Shown one piece after another: positions 16,301-27,700 of a stretch of 36,215 nt of DNA; the stretch's first letter is position 1; each line of letters begins with the position of its first letter. The stretch is from Betaproteobacteria bacterium RIFCSPLOWO2_02_FULL_63_19 (GTDB lineage Bacteria > Pseudomonadota > Gammaproteobacteria > Burkholderiales > SG8-39). The stretch covers positions 1-36,215 of the forward strand of contig MEQX01000068.1 in assembly GCA_001770415.1 (NCBI GenBank), written 5' to 3'. The notes beneath the pieces were generated by a model, which was given only the letters and a program-made list of their open reading frames with translations, did not search any database and was not told the origin of the DNA. The position numbers were made by a program, and so were the translations under genes.

Positions 16301-19300
16301 ACAGCCCGACCATCTGCTCGATCCCGACCAGCTCTGCCGGACGACCCGACATCGTGACGCCGAAAACGACGTCGTCGCGGCCCGTGAGGCGTGCCAGCAG
16401 GACTGCCCATATCCCCTGCACGATGGTGTTGAGGGTCAGTCCTCTCGCGCGGGCGAGCGCCTGAAGGCGCAAGCTGAGTTCTTGCGACAACGCACGGCGG
16501 CAGTTTTCCGGGAGCCCGGCCGGTGCCTCGGGTGCATGCGACGGTACCAGACTGGTCGGTCCGTCAAGATCGGCGAGGTACGCGCGCCACGCCGCCGTGG
16601 CCGCGTCGTCGTTCTGCCGCGCAAGCCACCGCAAGTAGTCCTTGTATGGGCGAACGCGCGGCAACACGCTGTCGTCGCCACCGCTGCGATAGAGTTCCAA
16701 CAATTCGCCGAAGAAGATCGGCATGGACCAGCCGTCCATCAACAGATGGTGGTACGTCAGCGCGAGCAGATGGCGTTCGGGCGCCAAGCTCAGCACGGCG
16801 AGCCGCAACAATGGCCCCTTGGCAAGCACGAAGCGTTTGGCGTACTCGGCGGCGAGCACTTCGTCGCGGTTCGTGGAGATATCGACTACGCGCCACGGCA
16901 GCTCGGCCTCACGGGCGATCACCTGCACGGGCCGATCGAGACTTTCATGGTGAATCGCCGCCCGAAGGTTGGCGTGACGCCGCAGCAACCCCCGCGCCGC
17001 GGCGTGCAGGCGCCGCGTATCGAGCGGACCGTGAAGCTCGACGCAGATTTGCACCGTGTATACGTCGGGTGCTGTTTCGTCGTACAAGGCATGGAATACG
17101 AGTCCCTCCTGCAGCGGCGAGAGCGGCAGTATGTCATCGAGTCCCGGGTACGCGGCCTCGACCCGCTCGATCTCGGACTGCGACAGCGTCAATAGCGGGA
17201 AGTCCGACGGCGTGTGCCCGCCGGCTCCGGCTTCGACTTCGCGGGCCAGCATTTCCAGAGCGTGTAGCCATGCATCCGCCATAGCGCGGACGTCGTCTGC
17301 GCACAGGTGGGCGGCAGCCCAGGTCCAGGTCGCCGACAGGGATGGTCCGTCAGGTCCATCGATGGTTTGCGCGTTGATGTCGAGCACGTGCGCGAGCGGC
17401 ATCGACGCGTCGGCGCCGCCTCCGACACCGGCAGCGCCAGAGTCGCCCGCGGAAAAGCGGCCGAAATAGTTGAAGCCGATCTGCGGCTGGGCGCGAGCGG
17501 CGAGCCGGGGGGCAGTATCAGGGTTCATGTACCTCAGCAGACCAAAACCCAGACCCTGTCCCGGGACTGCGCGCAGTTGCTCCTTGACCCGCTTCAGCGC
17601 GCGGCCGCCATCTATGCCCCCCGCGTCCAGCGCGACGGGGAACATGCTCGTGAACCACCCGACGGTGCGCGACAGATTGATATCCGGATCCGACTCTTCG
17701 CGTCCGTGCCCTTCCAGGTCGATGAGCACCGGTCCTGTTCGCCGCTGGTCGACAGCCACGGCGAGCGCGCTCAACAGCACGTCGTTGATGCGCGCATGAA
17801 AGGCGGCCGGAACGTTCGTGAGCAACGCCGACGTAAGCTCGGGCCGGACAGACACGACGAGCTGCCCCGCATTCGCAACCGTATCGCGCGAAGCATCGAG
17901 CGCCGCGCCGGGCACCAGCGGCCCGGCGCCATCGAGTATGGCCTCCCATACGGGTAACTCGCCAATGATCCCAGGACTGCGCGCCCGCTTGGCGAGATAC
18001 TCGGCCCAAAGGCGAAACGGCGTGCCGACTGGATCGAGAACTGGAGTCGCTCCCGACGCGGCGGCGCTCAAGGCCGTCATGAGGTCTGGAATCAGGATCC
18101 GCCACGACACGCCATCGACGGCCAGGTGATGGATCATGACCATCAATCGACTGCCGCAGCGCACACACTGAAGAACGCGCCCGTCCTCCGGATCCAGTCG
18201 ATCCTCCGCGGTTCTCAGGCTCGCCTCATTGAGCTCTTTCACGGTAGAGACACACTCTCGCGCCGGCACCGCGCCGCGCGGCGCTATATACAGCCGCCCC
18301 TGTTCCAATCGCAGCCGCAGCACGTCGTGGTGATCGACGAGCGCCTGCAACGCCTGCACAAGCCGCGCATCGGTGAGTTCGGCCGGCACCGCCAACAACA
18401 TCGACTGTTGAAACCGCCGCACCGCTGCACAGCGCTCGATAAACCAGTGCACGATCGGCGTCATGGGCACCTCGCCTGCGCCCGCAGTTTCATCCCGCTG
18501 CGGCCGCGCCACGGTGTCCGAGCGGCGCACAATCACGGCCAACGCCTCCACGGTCTGGTGCTGGAACACATCGCGCGGCGTGAGATCAAGCCCTTCGCGC
18601 CGCGCCCGGCTGACCAGCTTGATCGACATGATGCTGTCACCCCCGAGGGCGAAGAAACCATCGTCGATGCCAACGCACTCCAGTCCCAGCACCTCGGCGA
18701 AGAGCCCGCACAGCACCCGTTCCTCGGCGGAGCGCGGCGCTCGGTAGCTGCTCCCGGCACGCTGCTCGCGCCGGGGGATCGGCAATGCCGCCCGATCGAC
18801 CTTCCCGCTCGAGGTGAGCGGCCACGACTGCAGGACCACGACCGCCGCAGGCACCATGTAATCGGGCAGCAAGCGCTGCAGGAATGCTTTAAGCGTCTGC
18901 CCGAGGTCGGCGCCTTCTGCGCCGTTCCGCGGCAAAGCAGAATCCCGACTATGGTCGCGATGCGCTTGAGCGGGCAGCCCCGGGGCGCAGCCTATGACGT
19001 AAGCGAGCAGTTCTTTGTGCCCCGCCTGCTCCCGGACAGTGACCAGCGCGTCCTGTACGCGCTCGTGCCTGCGTAGAGCCGCCTCGATCTCGCCCGGCTC
19101 GATGCGGTACCCGCGCAGTTTCAACTGGTCGTCGGTGCGGCCTAAGAATACGAGCTTGCCGTCGGGGAGTCGGCGCACCAGATCTCCGGTGCGATACATG
19201 CGCGCCCCGGGCACGAATGGATTGGCCACAAAGCGCTCTGCGGTGAGTGCCGGCTGGCGGAGATATCCGCGCGCCAAGCCGATGCCGCTGACATACAGCT

Positions 19301-21728
19301 CGCCGCAGGCTCCCAATGGCACGGTCTCGAGTGCCGCGTCGAGGACATAGGCCTGCGTACCATTGATCGGTGCGCCTATTGGTACGCCGCCTCTCAAGTC
19401 GGCATCCGCCGGAACCGTAAAGCAGCAACTGAACGTCGTATTTTCCGTCGGCCCGTAGCCGTTGATGAAACGACAATGCGGATGCGCACGCAGTACCTGG
19501 TGCACGTGCTCGGGCGAAAGCACATCACCGCCTGCGAGCAACTGGCGGACGCCGGCAAACGCGGTCAGCGCCTGGTCCACCATCTGACTAAACAGTCCGG
19601 AGGTAAGCCACAGCGTGTTGACACGCTGCTTGACGATTGCGTCGGCGATCTCGTCTGTCGAGACGATATCCGCGGGCGGGACGACGAGAGTCCCTCCGTT
19701 GAGCAGCGCACCCCAGATCTCGAATGTCGCGGCATCGAAGCTCAGCGGCGCAAATTGCAGGATGCGCGAGGCGGCGTCGAGCTGGACGTAATTCGGCTCC
19801 TGCACGAGGCGGACAATTGCGGCGTGCGGTACGAGCACGCCTTTGGGCTCGCCAGTCGATCCCGAGGTGAAGTTGATGTAGGCCGGATGCTCCGGCAGCA
19901 GCGCAACCGGTGGGTTCTCCTCGGATTGATCGGCCAGTTGTCCGAACGTTTCCGGCGTCACCACGTGCCCGACATGAGCGACCAGATCTTCTCGGCGTTG
20001 CTCGGGAAGAGTCGACGCAATAGGGACGTATGCCCCACCGGCCTTCAGTACCGCGAGCGCCGCGACAATGAGTTCGATCGAACGATCGAGAGCGACACCC
20101 ACGAGCGTTTCGGGCCCGACGCCTTGTGCGATCAAGTGGTGCGCGAGTCGATTGGCCCGCGCGTTGAGTGAGCGGTACGATAGACAGACGTCTCCGTAAA
20201 CGAGCGCGATGGCTTCCGGATTTCGCGCTTCCATCTCCGCGAAAATACGCGGAACGACCGCGTCGGAGCGCCGATAAGCGCCCTGCTCCGCCGCCGGAAC
20301 GGTCCCTGCTCTGAGGCGGTAGATCGGGGTATCGGGGTCGGCAAGCGCAGATTCGAGCAGAGCAACGTAGTCCCGCGCCATTTGTTCGACGTGCCAGCGG
20401 TCGAACAGATCGCGATTGTAGATCCACAGAATCTCGAGCCCGGCACTGTGCTCGAACGCGTAGACTTCGATGTCGAAACGGACCCGCAACTCGCCGCCGT
20501 CGACCGGTTCGACGTCGAGGCCAGGCAGGTTCTGCGCTCCGCTCGGCGCGTTCTGCAGGGCGAACGTAACTTGGAACAGCGGCGTCGTACTCAGGCTGCG
20601 TTCCGGCGACAACTCCTCGACCAGTCTTTCGAATGGAATGTCTTGGTACAGGTATGCGTCACGGGCGAGATCGCGTACGTCGGCCAAGAGATCGCGAAAG
20701 CTCGCTCTCGCGTTGATACGAACGCGCATCACGAGCGCGTTGACGAAGAAGCCGATGAGTTGTTCCAGTTGCGTGTCCTGCCGGTTCGCAATTGGCGAGC
20801 CGACGACGATGTCATCCTGCCCGGTATGGCGCTGTAGCAACGCGGCGAATGCCGCGAACAGCGTCATGTACAAGGTCGCTTCGCTTCGGCGGCCAAGTTC
20901 CTTCAACGCCTTGACACGATCGGACGGAATCGTGAGTGAGTAATCGCGGGCGGCAAAGGTCTGTGTTTTCGGCCGCGGTCGATCGGTCGGCAGGTCCAGA
21001 CGATCGGGAGCGCCGCTGAGTTGCCGGCGCCAGTAGGCGAGCCCCTCGCGCATCCCGCCCCCCTCGAGGCGTTTTCGCTGCCACACAGTGAAGTCGGCGT
21101 ACTGCACCGGAAGTGGCCCGAGCGGACTGTCGCGCCCTTCCCGAAAAGCGGCATAGAGCAAGGAAAACTCGTGACCAAAAACACCCATCGACCAGATGTC
21201 GGACGCGATGTGGTGCAACGTAGTGAGAAGGACATGTTCTTGCTCTGCGATCCTGAGCAGTCGTACGCGCAGCAGCGGTCCGCGCTCCAGATCGAACGGC
21301 TCCTGTACCTCCCGCGACTGCGCCGCGGCGACCGCCTCACGCCGCGCCGCGTCGTCCAGGACGGAAAAATCATCCAGCGGCACCCTGATCGTGATCGTAG
21401 GCGCAATGATCTGCACGGGTTCACCGTCCTTCTCGGTGAAATGCGTACGCAGGCTTTCATGGCGTTCGACGATCGCGTTGACCGCCCGCTCCAACGCCGC
21501 GCGGTCCAACACGCCGCGCAGGCGCTGGGCCTGCGGCATGTTGTACTCCGGGGTGCCCCCTCCAAGTCGATCGAGAATCCACAACCGCCGTTGCGCATAC
21601 GACAGCGGCACGGGCCCGGAGTCCGCGCGGCGGACCAGGCGATGCGCGGCAGCGGTTGTGATGCCTTTCTTCTTCAGAAGAAGCGATAGCAGTCGCTCCT
21701 TTGCCTCGTTGGCGTCCGCGGCTGGCAT
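13323..21728 (-). CDS. NRPS, two modules with terminal thioesterase: C-A(Val)-T-E-C-A-T-TE
   Basis: The product, 2801 residues, is the last assembly-line protein. It opens with a short helix (AKERLLSLLLKKKG). Domains by approximate residue: C1 40-470 (HHIASDI near 172); A1 480-985 (FTSGSTGEPKG near 615, GYGPTE near 755, SGKVDR near 972); T1 with LGGDSI near 1030; E 1090-1500 (HHLAVDGVSW near 1198); C2 1530-1960 ([10 protein letters not shown] near 1535, HHLLMDG near 1660), the type that follows an E domain; A2 1995-2440 (FTSGSTGAPKG near 2100); T2 with LGGHSL near 2490; TE from 2540 (GYSYGG near 2617, His in GTHMTL near 2775). The A1 code reads DAFWLGGTFK, close to the known Val code, so D-Val is expected. 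The A2 code reads DPRHLAFLAK, with no clear match. The TE releases the peptide by cyclisation or hydrolysis. The start ATG abuts the previous stop (TGA-ATG). Confidence 0.96.
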   Translation of the reverse strand: MPAADANEAKERLLSLLLKKKGITTAAAHRLVRRADSGPVPLSYAQRRLWILDRLGGGTPEYNMPQAQRLRGVLDRAALERAVNAIVERHESLRTHFTEKDGEPVQIIAPTITIRVPLDDFSVLDDAARREAVAAAQSREVQEPFDLERGPLLRVRLLRIAEQEHVLLTTLHHIASDIWSMGVFGHEFSLLYAAFREGRDSPLGPLPVQYADFTVWQRKRLEGGGMREGLAYWRRQLSGAPDRLDLPTDRPRPKTQTFAARDYSLTIPSDRVKALKELGRRSEATLYMTLFAAFAALLQRHTGQDDIVVGSPIANRQDTQLEQLIGFFVNALVMRVRINARASFRDLLADVRDLARDAYLYQDIPFERLVEELSPERSLSTTPLFQVTFALQNAPSGAQNLPGLDVEPVDGGELRVRFDIEVYAFEHSAGLEILWIYNRDLFDRWHVEQMARDYVALLESALADPDTPIYRLRAGTVPAAEQGAYRRSDAVVPRIFAEMEARNPEAIALVYGDVCLSYRSLNARANRLAHHLIAQGVGPETLVGVALDRSIELIVAALAVLKAGGAYVPIASTLPEQRREDLVAHVGHVVTPETFGQLADQSEENPPVALLPEHPAYINFTSGSTGEPKGVLVPHAAIVRLVQEPNYVQLDAASRILQFAPLSFDAATFEIWGALLNGGTLVVPPADIVSTDEIADAIVKQRVNTLWLTSGLFSQMVDQALTAFAGVRQLLAGGDVLSPEHVHQVLRAHPHCRFINGYGPTENTTFSCCFTVPADADLRGGVPIGAPINGTQAYVLDAALETVPLGACGELYVSGIGLARGYLRQPALTAERFVANPFVPGARMYRTGDLVRRLPDGKLVFLGRTDDQLKLRGYRIEPGEIEAALRRHERVQDALVTVREQAGHKELLAYVIGCAPGLPAQAHRDHSRDSALPRNGAEGADLGQTLKAFLQRLLPDYMVPAAVVVLQSWPLTSSGKVDRAALPIPRREQRAGSSYRAPRSAEERVLCGLFAEVLGLECVGIDDGFFALGGDSIMSIKLVSRARREGLDLTPRDVFQHQTVEALAVIVRRSDTVARPQRDETAGAGEVPMTPIVHWFIERCAAVRRFQQSMLLAVPAELTDARLVQALQALVDHHDVLRLRLEQGRLYIAPRGAVPARECVSTVKELNEASLRTAEDRLDPEDGRVLQCVRCGSRLMVMIHHLAVDGVSWRILIPDLMTALSAAASGATPVLDPVGTPFRLWAEYLAKRARSPGIIGELPVWEAILDGAGPLVPGAALDASRDTVANAGQLVVSVRPELTSALLTNVPAAFHARINDVLLSALAVAVDQRRTGPVLIDLEGHGREESDPDINLSRTVGWFTSMFPVALDAGGIDGGRALKRVKEQLRAVPGQGLGFGLLRYMNPDTAPRLAARAQPQIGFNYFGRFSAGDSGAAGVGGGADASMPLAHVLDINAQTIDGPDGPSLSATWTWAAAHLCADDVRAMADAWLHALEMLAREVEAGAGGHTPSDFPLLTLSQSEIERVEAAYPGLDDILPLSPLQEGLVFHALYDETAPDVYTVQICVELHGPLDTRRLHAAARGLLRRHANLRAAIHHESLDRPVQVIAREAELPWRVVDISTNRDEVLAAEYAKRFVLAKGPLLRLAVLSLAPERHLLALTYHHLLMDGWSMPIFFGELLELYRSGGDDSVLPRVRPYKDYLRWLARQNDDAATAAWRAYLADLDGPTSLVPSHAPEAPAGLPENCRRALSQELSLRLQALARARGLTLNTIVQGIWAVLLARLTGRDDVVFGVTMSGRPAELVGIEQMVGLFINALPLRVRLDPNEPMHALLTRIQQSQSLMMSHQHVGLGRIQRAVEAANLFDTLLVYENYPMDHAAFAATNHDLRMTAADGRDAVHFPLSLLVVPGEQLSLRIRYDPLSISNGRAQAMIDQVESLAQQIVEHPDWAFRDYSLVAGDAGALLPDPQAELPEPEFEPVTATIARVAARGPGREAVHQAGRSWTYAELIHRAEAIAQRLLGADVKRGEVVAIVGRRSFETVAAMLGVMMSGAVALALDPNLPQKRRDLMLGMCRVRVILGDDLDGTIGERRGLPRLSPADPAYVFFTSGSTGAPKGVLGCHKGLAHFIQWEGDEFDVGPEDRVAQLTHLSFDPMLRDIFLPLTRGGTLCLPEQQDETGGEQVLAWMQRARITILHAVPSLAQWWLTTVPKGQPVPTLRWTLFAGEPLMGELVRRWRAAFSPSGGVANFYGPTETTLAKCMYRVPLNPEPGLQPVGWTLPQTQALVVSPLGKLCGIGEPGEVVIRTPFRSLGYIGPDGEVQWPWKPNPLRADDGVYFSGDAGRYLPCGALEIVGRLDDQVKIRGVRMDPNEVAAVLLGHPHVAECVVMARGPESEKRLVAYVVGTEPARALIAYASERLPESMVPSRVVVLPSMPLTRNGKVDRRALRDPAVEPQNASGSIAPRDCLELRVARLWEDVLGVAQVGVRDDFFDLGGHSLRALRLVTRIAAEIGVRLPAAVVFRHRTVEELVAAIRTSVPWSPIVPIQARGSQPPLFCVHPQGGLAIGYVALARSLGADQPFYGLQAIGMEEGQEPLDSVQAMAAMYVEAIRQMLPNGPYLLSGYSYGGRVAYEMAQLLRRTGKEVSLLALLDSASPALDDAATTDVDDATLLCNLVPDDIGMTVEELRRLDADERLSRVIAKAHERGLVPTDLDAEGLRRWLRVYKSNIVAGRRHRLEPYPGRITLLQTEERAAIAEQNSGEGWCRLALGGCDVRIVPGTHMTLMQPPAVATLAERLRECLLTIGA

Positions 21729-24700
21729 TCAGATCCGTTCCTCTTGCTGCAGCAAGGCTTGAATCTCTTCAGACGACATTTGGTCGATTTGGCGCGTCAG
21801 TTCTTCGACTTCGGCCAGAACTCTTGCCACCCCGGCCGCCGTCGGGTGCTCGAAAATTGCCTTGAGCGGAAGTTCGACCTGAAACACGTCCCGAATGCGC
21901 GATGCCAATCGCGTCGCCAGCAGAGAGTGGCCACCGATCGCAAAGAAATCATCGTCAACGCCGACGCGCTCCAGTCCGAGCACGTCGACGAAGATGTCAC
22001 GGACCGTCGCCTCTTGCGTCGAGCCCGGCTCTCGGTGTGCACCGATCGTCCACGCAGGATCGGGTAGCGCAAGCCGGTCGAGCTTTCCGTTAGGCGTCGC
22101 TGGCATCCGTTCCAGGGTCGTGAATGCAGCCGGAATCATGTAATCCGGGAGCCGCTCTGCCAGTGTGCGACGCAGCGCCTCGGCATCCGGAGCAAGGCCC
22201 GGATTGGGCACGACATACGCGACCAACACCTGGTTGCGGACCACGACGGCCGCGTCTGCGACAGTCTCGATTCGTTTTAGCAAGGCCTCGATCTCGCCCG
22301 GCTCGACGCGGAAGCCACGGACTTTTGCCTGCTCGTCCGCCCGGCCGAGAAATTCGAGCGTGCCATCATCGCGCCAGCGCGCGAGATCGCCTGTGCGATA
22401 CATGCGCTCGTCAGACGCTCCGTGCGGGTCGGCTATGAAACGCTCAGCGGTCAGCGCTGGCCTGTTGAGATAGCCGCGCGCGAGGACCGGCCCGGCAACG
22501 TACAGTTCTCCGGCCACACCGACCGGCACCGGCTCCAAGCATGGATCAAGGACGTACATCCGGTAGTTCGCGAGCGGACGGCCGATCGTGACCACACCGG
22601 TCGCTGACGGCGCGAAATCGGCAGCATTCACCTGGGTCGCACTGGCCCAGATCGTCGCTTCCGTCGGGCCATAGAGATTCAGCACCTCGGCGCCGCGCTC
22701 ATGCAGCGCCTGCGCCAGGTCGCGGGGCAACGCTTCGCCTCCGCTGAGAATGCGCAGATCCGCGAGGCATTCCGGATCTTGCTCGACGAGCATGTGCCAG
22801 TGACTGGGCGTGGCCTGCATCGATGTGATCTTTCCCGCACGTATCAACGCGGCAAGACGCACAGGATCGCGTGCGGTCTCGCGATCCGCGACCCAGACTT
22901 CGGCGCCCCGGCACAGCGGCACGAGTATCTCGAGGATCGAGATGTCGAACCCGATCGTGGTGACGGCGAGATGACGATCACCTGGCCCGAACGCGACGTG
23001 CTTCGCAACGGCTTCGATGAAAGTGGACAGTGCGCCGTGCGGAATCACCACTCCTTTCGGGCGGCCCGTCGACCCTGAGGTGTAGATCACATACGCAGGA
23101 TGGGTACTCTCCGGCCGTCGCGGCATCTCCGTGCCGCCTTCCGGCGACTTCCGCACAGTATCGCTGGTAACAACGATCGCCGGCGCGGCATCGGAAAGCA
23201 TATCGACCCGTCGGGCCTTCGGGTATTCAGGGTCGAGTGGCAGATAGGCGGCCCCCGCCTCCAGAACGCCGAGCAGCGCGACGACCAGTTCGACCGAGCG
23301 CTCGATCTCGATGCCCACCCGGCATTCTGGCCCGATCCCTTGAGCGGCGAGATGCATGGCCAGGCGGTGCGCTCGAGCACCCAGATCGGCGTAGGTCAGG
23401 ACTTCATCGCCGAAGACAAGTGCGTTCGCCTTCGGGGTGCGTGCGACCTGCTCGGAGAAGAGTTCTGTAACGCCGGGGCGCCGCGCAAGAACGTCTTGCG
23501 CGCCCGCCGCGCCGGCGAGCAACCCTCGTCGCTCAGCGGGGTCAAGAATGTCCAAACGGTGCAGCGGGACATCCGGATCCGCAACCGCAGACAGAAGGAG
23601 CCGCACAAAACGCATCGCGATCGACTCCGCGGTCGATTGCTCGAACAGATCAGCGCTGTATTCAAGACCGGCGTCGATGCCGAGCGCCTCTCCGCGGGTG
23701 TCGAGCCGCTCACGAACGCTGAGAGTCAGGTCGAAGCGCGCGATTCCTCCGGAGTAGGGTTCGTCGCTCACCACCAGCCCGGGCAGCGCGAACTCGGACT
23801 GACCCGCCTGTTCGAACAGCAGCATCACCTGGAACAGCGGATTGCGCGCGAGGGAACGCTCGGGCTTGAGCTCTTCCACCAGCTGCTCGAAGGGCAGGTC
23901 CTGTCCTTCGTAGGCATTGAGCGCGAACGTGCGCACCCGTCGCACCAGCTCGCGGAATGTCGGATTGCCCGACACGTCGGTGCGCAGCACCAGAGTGTTC
24001 ATGAACAGCCCGACCAATTGTTCCGCCGCACGCTCGCCCCGGCACGCGATAGGAGTCCCGATCGGGATGTCGTCACCCGCACCTATCTTGAAGAGCAGGG
24101 CCGCCAACGCGGCCTGCATCACCATGAACAGACTCGCCCCGTTGGCTCGCGCGAACTCGCGCAGCCGGCGATGCGATACCGCATCGACTCGGGCGAACAC
24201 GGCGTTTCCGCGATAGCTCATCACCGCCGGGCGCGGGTGGTCAAACGGCAAACGCAGTTCGTCCGGCGCGCCCGCCATTGCCGCGCGCCAGAAAGCCATC
24301 TGCCGCGGTATCGCGTCGGCGAGCCACTTCCGCTGCCAGATCGCGTAGTCGCGGTACTGCACGTCCAGCGGCCTCCACGGTGGAGCGTCGCCGTGCAGTC
24401 GGGCTCGGTATGCCTCGCTCAAATCGCGCGCGAGCGGCCCCAGCGACCAGCCATCGGCCGCGATGTGATGGACGGCGAGCATCAGGATGTGATCGCCGGC
24501 GTCCGGCGCGAACAGCCAGGCGCGCACCGGAATCTCTTCGCGCAACTCGAACGCAACGTTAGCGGCCTGCGTCGCGGTCGAGCCGCCTCGAATCAGGCGC
24601 ACGCCAGCTTCCTCGCATGTCAGGACCTTCTGCCACGGCACGCCGTCGTCCTCCGGATAAATCGTGCGCAGAATTTCGTGGCGCTCGACGACATCGCGCA

Positions 24701-27700
24701 GCGCTAGATCCAGTGCTTTCCCATCCACGCGCCCTTTGAGCCGCAAGACCAGCGGTATGTTGTACGCTGGATTCGCGCCTTCGATGCGGTAGAGGAACCA
24801 TAGCCGCTGTTGCGCGTAGGACAATGGAATTCGTTCCGGCCGGTACTGCGGCCGCAGCGGCTCGCGTACCGTGGCATTGCGACGCAGGCGGGGGGCGAGA
24901 TCGGCCACCGTCGACGCCTCGAACAGCGTTCGGATCGGAAGATCGACGTTTAGTGTTGCGCGCACGCGGCTGGCGACTCGCGTGGCGAGCAGCGAATGTC
25001 CGCCGAGATCGAAGAAATCGTCGTCGATACCGACCCGTTCGAGCTTCAGCACGTCGGCGAAGATGCCGCACAATATCTCCTCCGCCGGCGAGCACGGCGC
25101 ACGATAGCCTTCGAGTTGCCGCTCGGGTGAGGGCAATGCGCGTCGATCAATCTTTCCGTTCTGCGTTAGCGGCAGCTCGCGCAGAAACACAAAGGCCGCC
25201 GGAATCATGTATTCGGGCAAGCATTGCGCAAGAGCATGTCGCAGGGACGATTCTTCAACCGGCGCGTTCAAGACTAGGTAGGCCACCAGCTGCTTGCCGG
25301 CGGGTCCATCCTCGCGCGCCACCACCGCCGCCTGCGCCACCGCCGCATGCCGCGAGAGCTGCGCCTCTATCTCGCCCAGTTCAATGCGGAAGCCGCGGAT
25401 CTTCACCTGCTGATCGGCTCGACCCATAAACTCAAGCACCCCGCCGGCACGCCTGCGTGCGAGATCCCCGGTGCGGTACATCCGCCCTCCAGGCTCCGGG
25501 TGATATGGATCGGCCACGAACCGCTCGGCAGTGAGCCCAGGACGATACAAATATCCCCGCGCCAGCCCCGCCCCGGCTATGTACAACTCCCCCCCCACCC
25601 CAAGCGGCACCGGCTCCAGACCCGCATCGAGCACATAGATCCTCAGATCGTCCAGATTCACCCCCACCAGGCTCGCACCGGCCGTGCGCGTCAGTTCCCG
25701 ATCCAGTGCCAGATAACTTACGTGCACCGTCGTCTCGGTGATGCCGTACATGTTGGCGAGCCGCGGCGCATCCTCCGGGTGCCGGTGATACCACGGTTCC
25801 AGGCGCCCAAGCTCGAGCGCCTCCCCGCCAAACACCACATGGCGTAGCCGTAAGCGATCACCCAGCGCCGGGTTCTCCGCGTCGGCCTGCATCAGCTGAT
25901 AGAACGCCGAGGGCGTCTGGTTGAGCACCGTCACCTGCTGGTCGACGAGCAGGGCCAGAAATTCCGCCGGGGAACGCGTCACCGTGCGCGGCACCACCAC
26001 CACACGGCCCCCATAGAGCAGCGCCCCCCAGATCTCCCACACCGAGAAATCGAAGGCCACCGAATGGAACATCGTCCAGACGTCCCGCGGCCCGAACCGG
26101 TAGCAGGGCTCGGTCGCCGCAAACAGCCGCAGCACGTTGCGATGCGTCACCAGCACACCCTTGGGCGTGCCGGTCGATCCGGAGGTGTAGATCACGTAGG
26201 CCGGGTAGTCCGGCAGCAGCGCAACGCGCGGCGGATCACTCAGCGGTTCCTCGCCAAGCGCCTCGAACGTGTCCGGCCCGATCACCAGGACCGGCGCCGC
26301 ATCCGCCAGTATCGCCTGGCGCCGCGCCTCAGGGTACTCCGGCTCCAGCGGTAGGTACGCCCCACCAGCCTTGATCACCGCCACCATCGCCGCCACCATT
26401 TGGCTCGATCGCTCCAGCGCAATGCCCACCAGAGTCTCCGGCCCCACCCCGTGGCGCAGCAGGTAATGCGCCAGAGCGTTCGCCCGCGCGTTCAACTCCC
26501 CATAGGTAATCGACTCACCCTCAACCACCACCGCCACCGCCCCAGGACTGCGCGCTACCTGCGCTTCGAATACATCCCGCAGCGTCCCACGCACCTCCAG
26601 CGCCCGCCCTGCATTCACCCCCTCCAGCAAATACCGCCTCTCCTCGACTCCCAGTACCCCCAACCGACGCAAGGAGAGATCGGGCTGCGCCACCGCGGCG
26701 TCCAGCAGCGCTAGGTAATGACGCGCCATCTGCTCGATGCGCCAGCCGTCAAACAAGTCACGGTTGTACACCCATGACAGTTGCAGCCCGTCGTCAAGTT
26801 CGGTCCCGTGAACTTCCAAGTCGAAACGCACGCTCGTGTCCGCGACCGCGATCGGCTCGATCTGCAGGTCTTGCAGCGACTGCTCGAATGTAGGCGCGTT
26901 TTGCAGCGCGAATACCACCTGGAAGACGGGTGCCGAGTCGCGGCTTCGGTCCACGGCGAGCATTTCGACCAGCCGCTCGAACGGTATTTCCTGATGCTGA
27001 TACGCCTCTAGCGTCACGCGCCGCACCTCGCGCAGCAGATCCCGAAACGTCGCGTCTGGCCGTACGCCGATGCGTATCACGAGCGAGTTCACGAAGAACC
27101 CGATGAGGTCTTCGAGCAGTTTCTCCTGGCGATTCGCGATCGGCGAGCCTACTACCACGTCCTGCTGGCCGGTATAGCGCTCCATCAGCGCGACAAATGT
27201 CGACAGCAGCGCCATATAGAGCGTCGCCCGCTCCGACTGGGCCAGACGTTTAAGCGCCTCAAGGCGATGCTGCGGCAGCGTCACGGTGATGGCATTGGCG
27301 ACAAACGTCTGCCTGACCGGACGCGGCCGGTCCGCCGGGAGCTCGAGTCGGTCCGGAATACCCGCCAATTGTCTCTTCCAGTACTCGAGCCCGTGGTCGA
27401 TAGCTTCGCCCTCAAGCCAGCTTCGCTGCCACAATGCGAAATCGGCGTACTGCACCGGCAGTGGCGCCAGCGGATTCCCGCGGCCCTCGCGGAACGCTTG
27501 ATACAGCGCCGCGCACTCGCGATGCAGTACGCCTGTCGACCACGCATCGGAGACGATGTGATGACAGGTCCAGAGCAACACATGGTCGTCCTCGCCAAGC
27601 CTAAGGAGCCTCGCTCGCATCAGCGGTCCTCTGCCAAGATCGAATGGTTCGCCGGCCTGGTCCCGCAGTGCGGCTTCCACGTCTTCGTAGCGTGCCGCTT

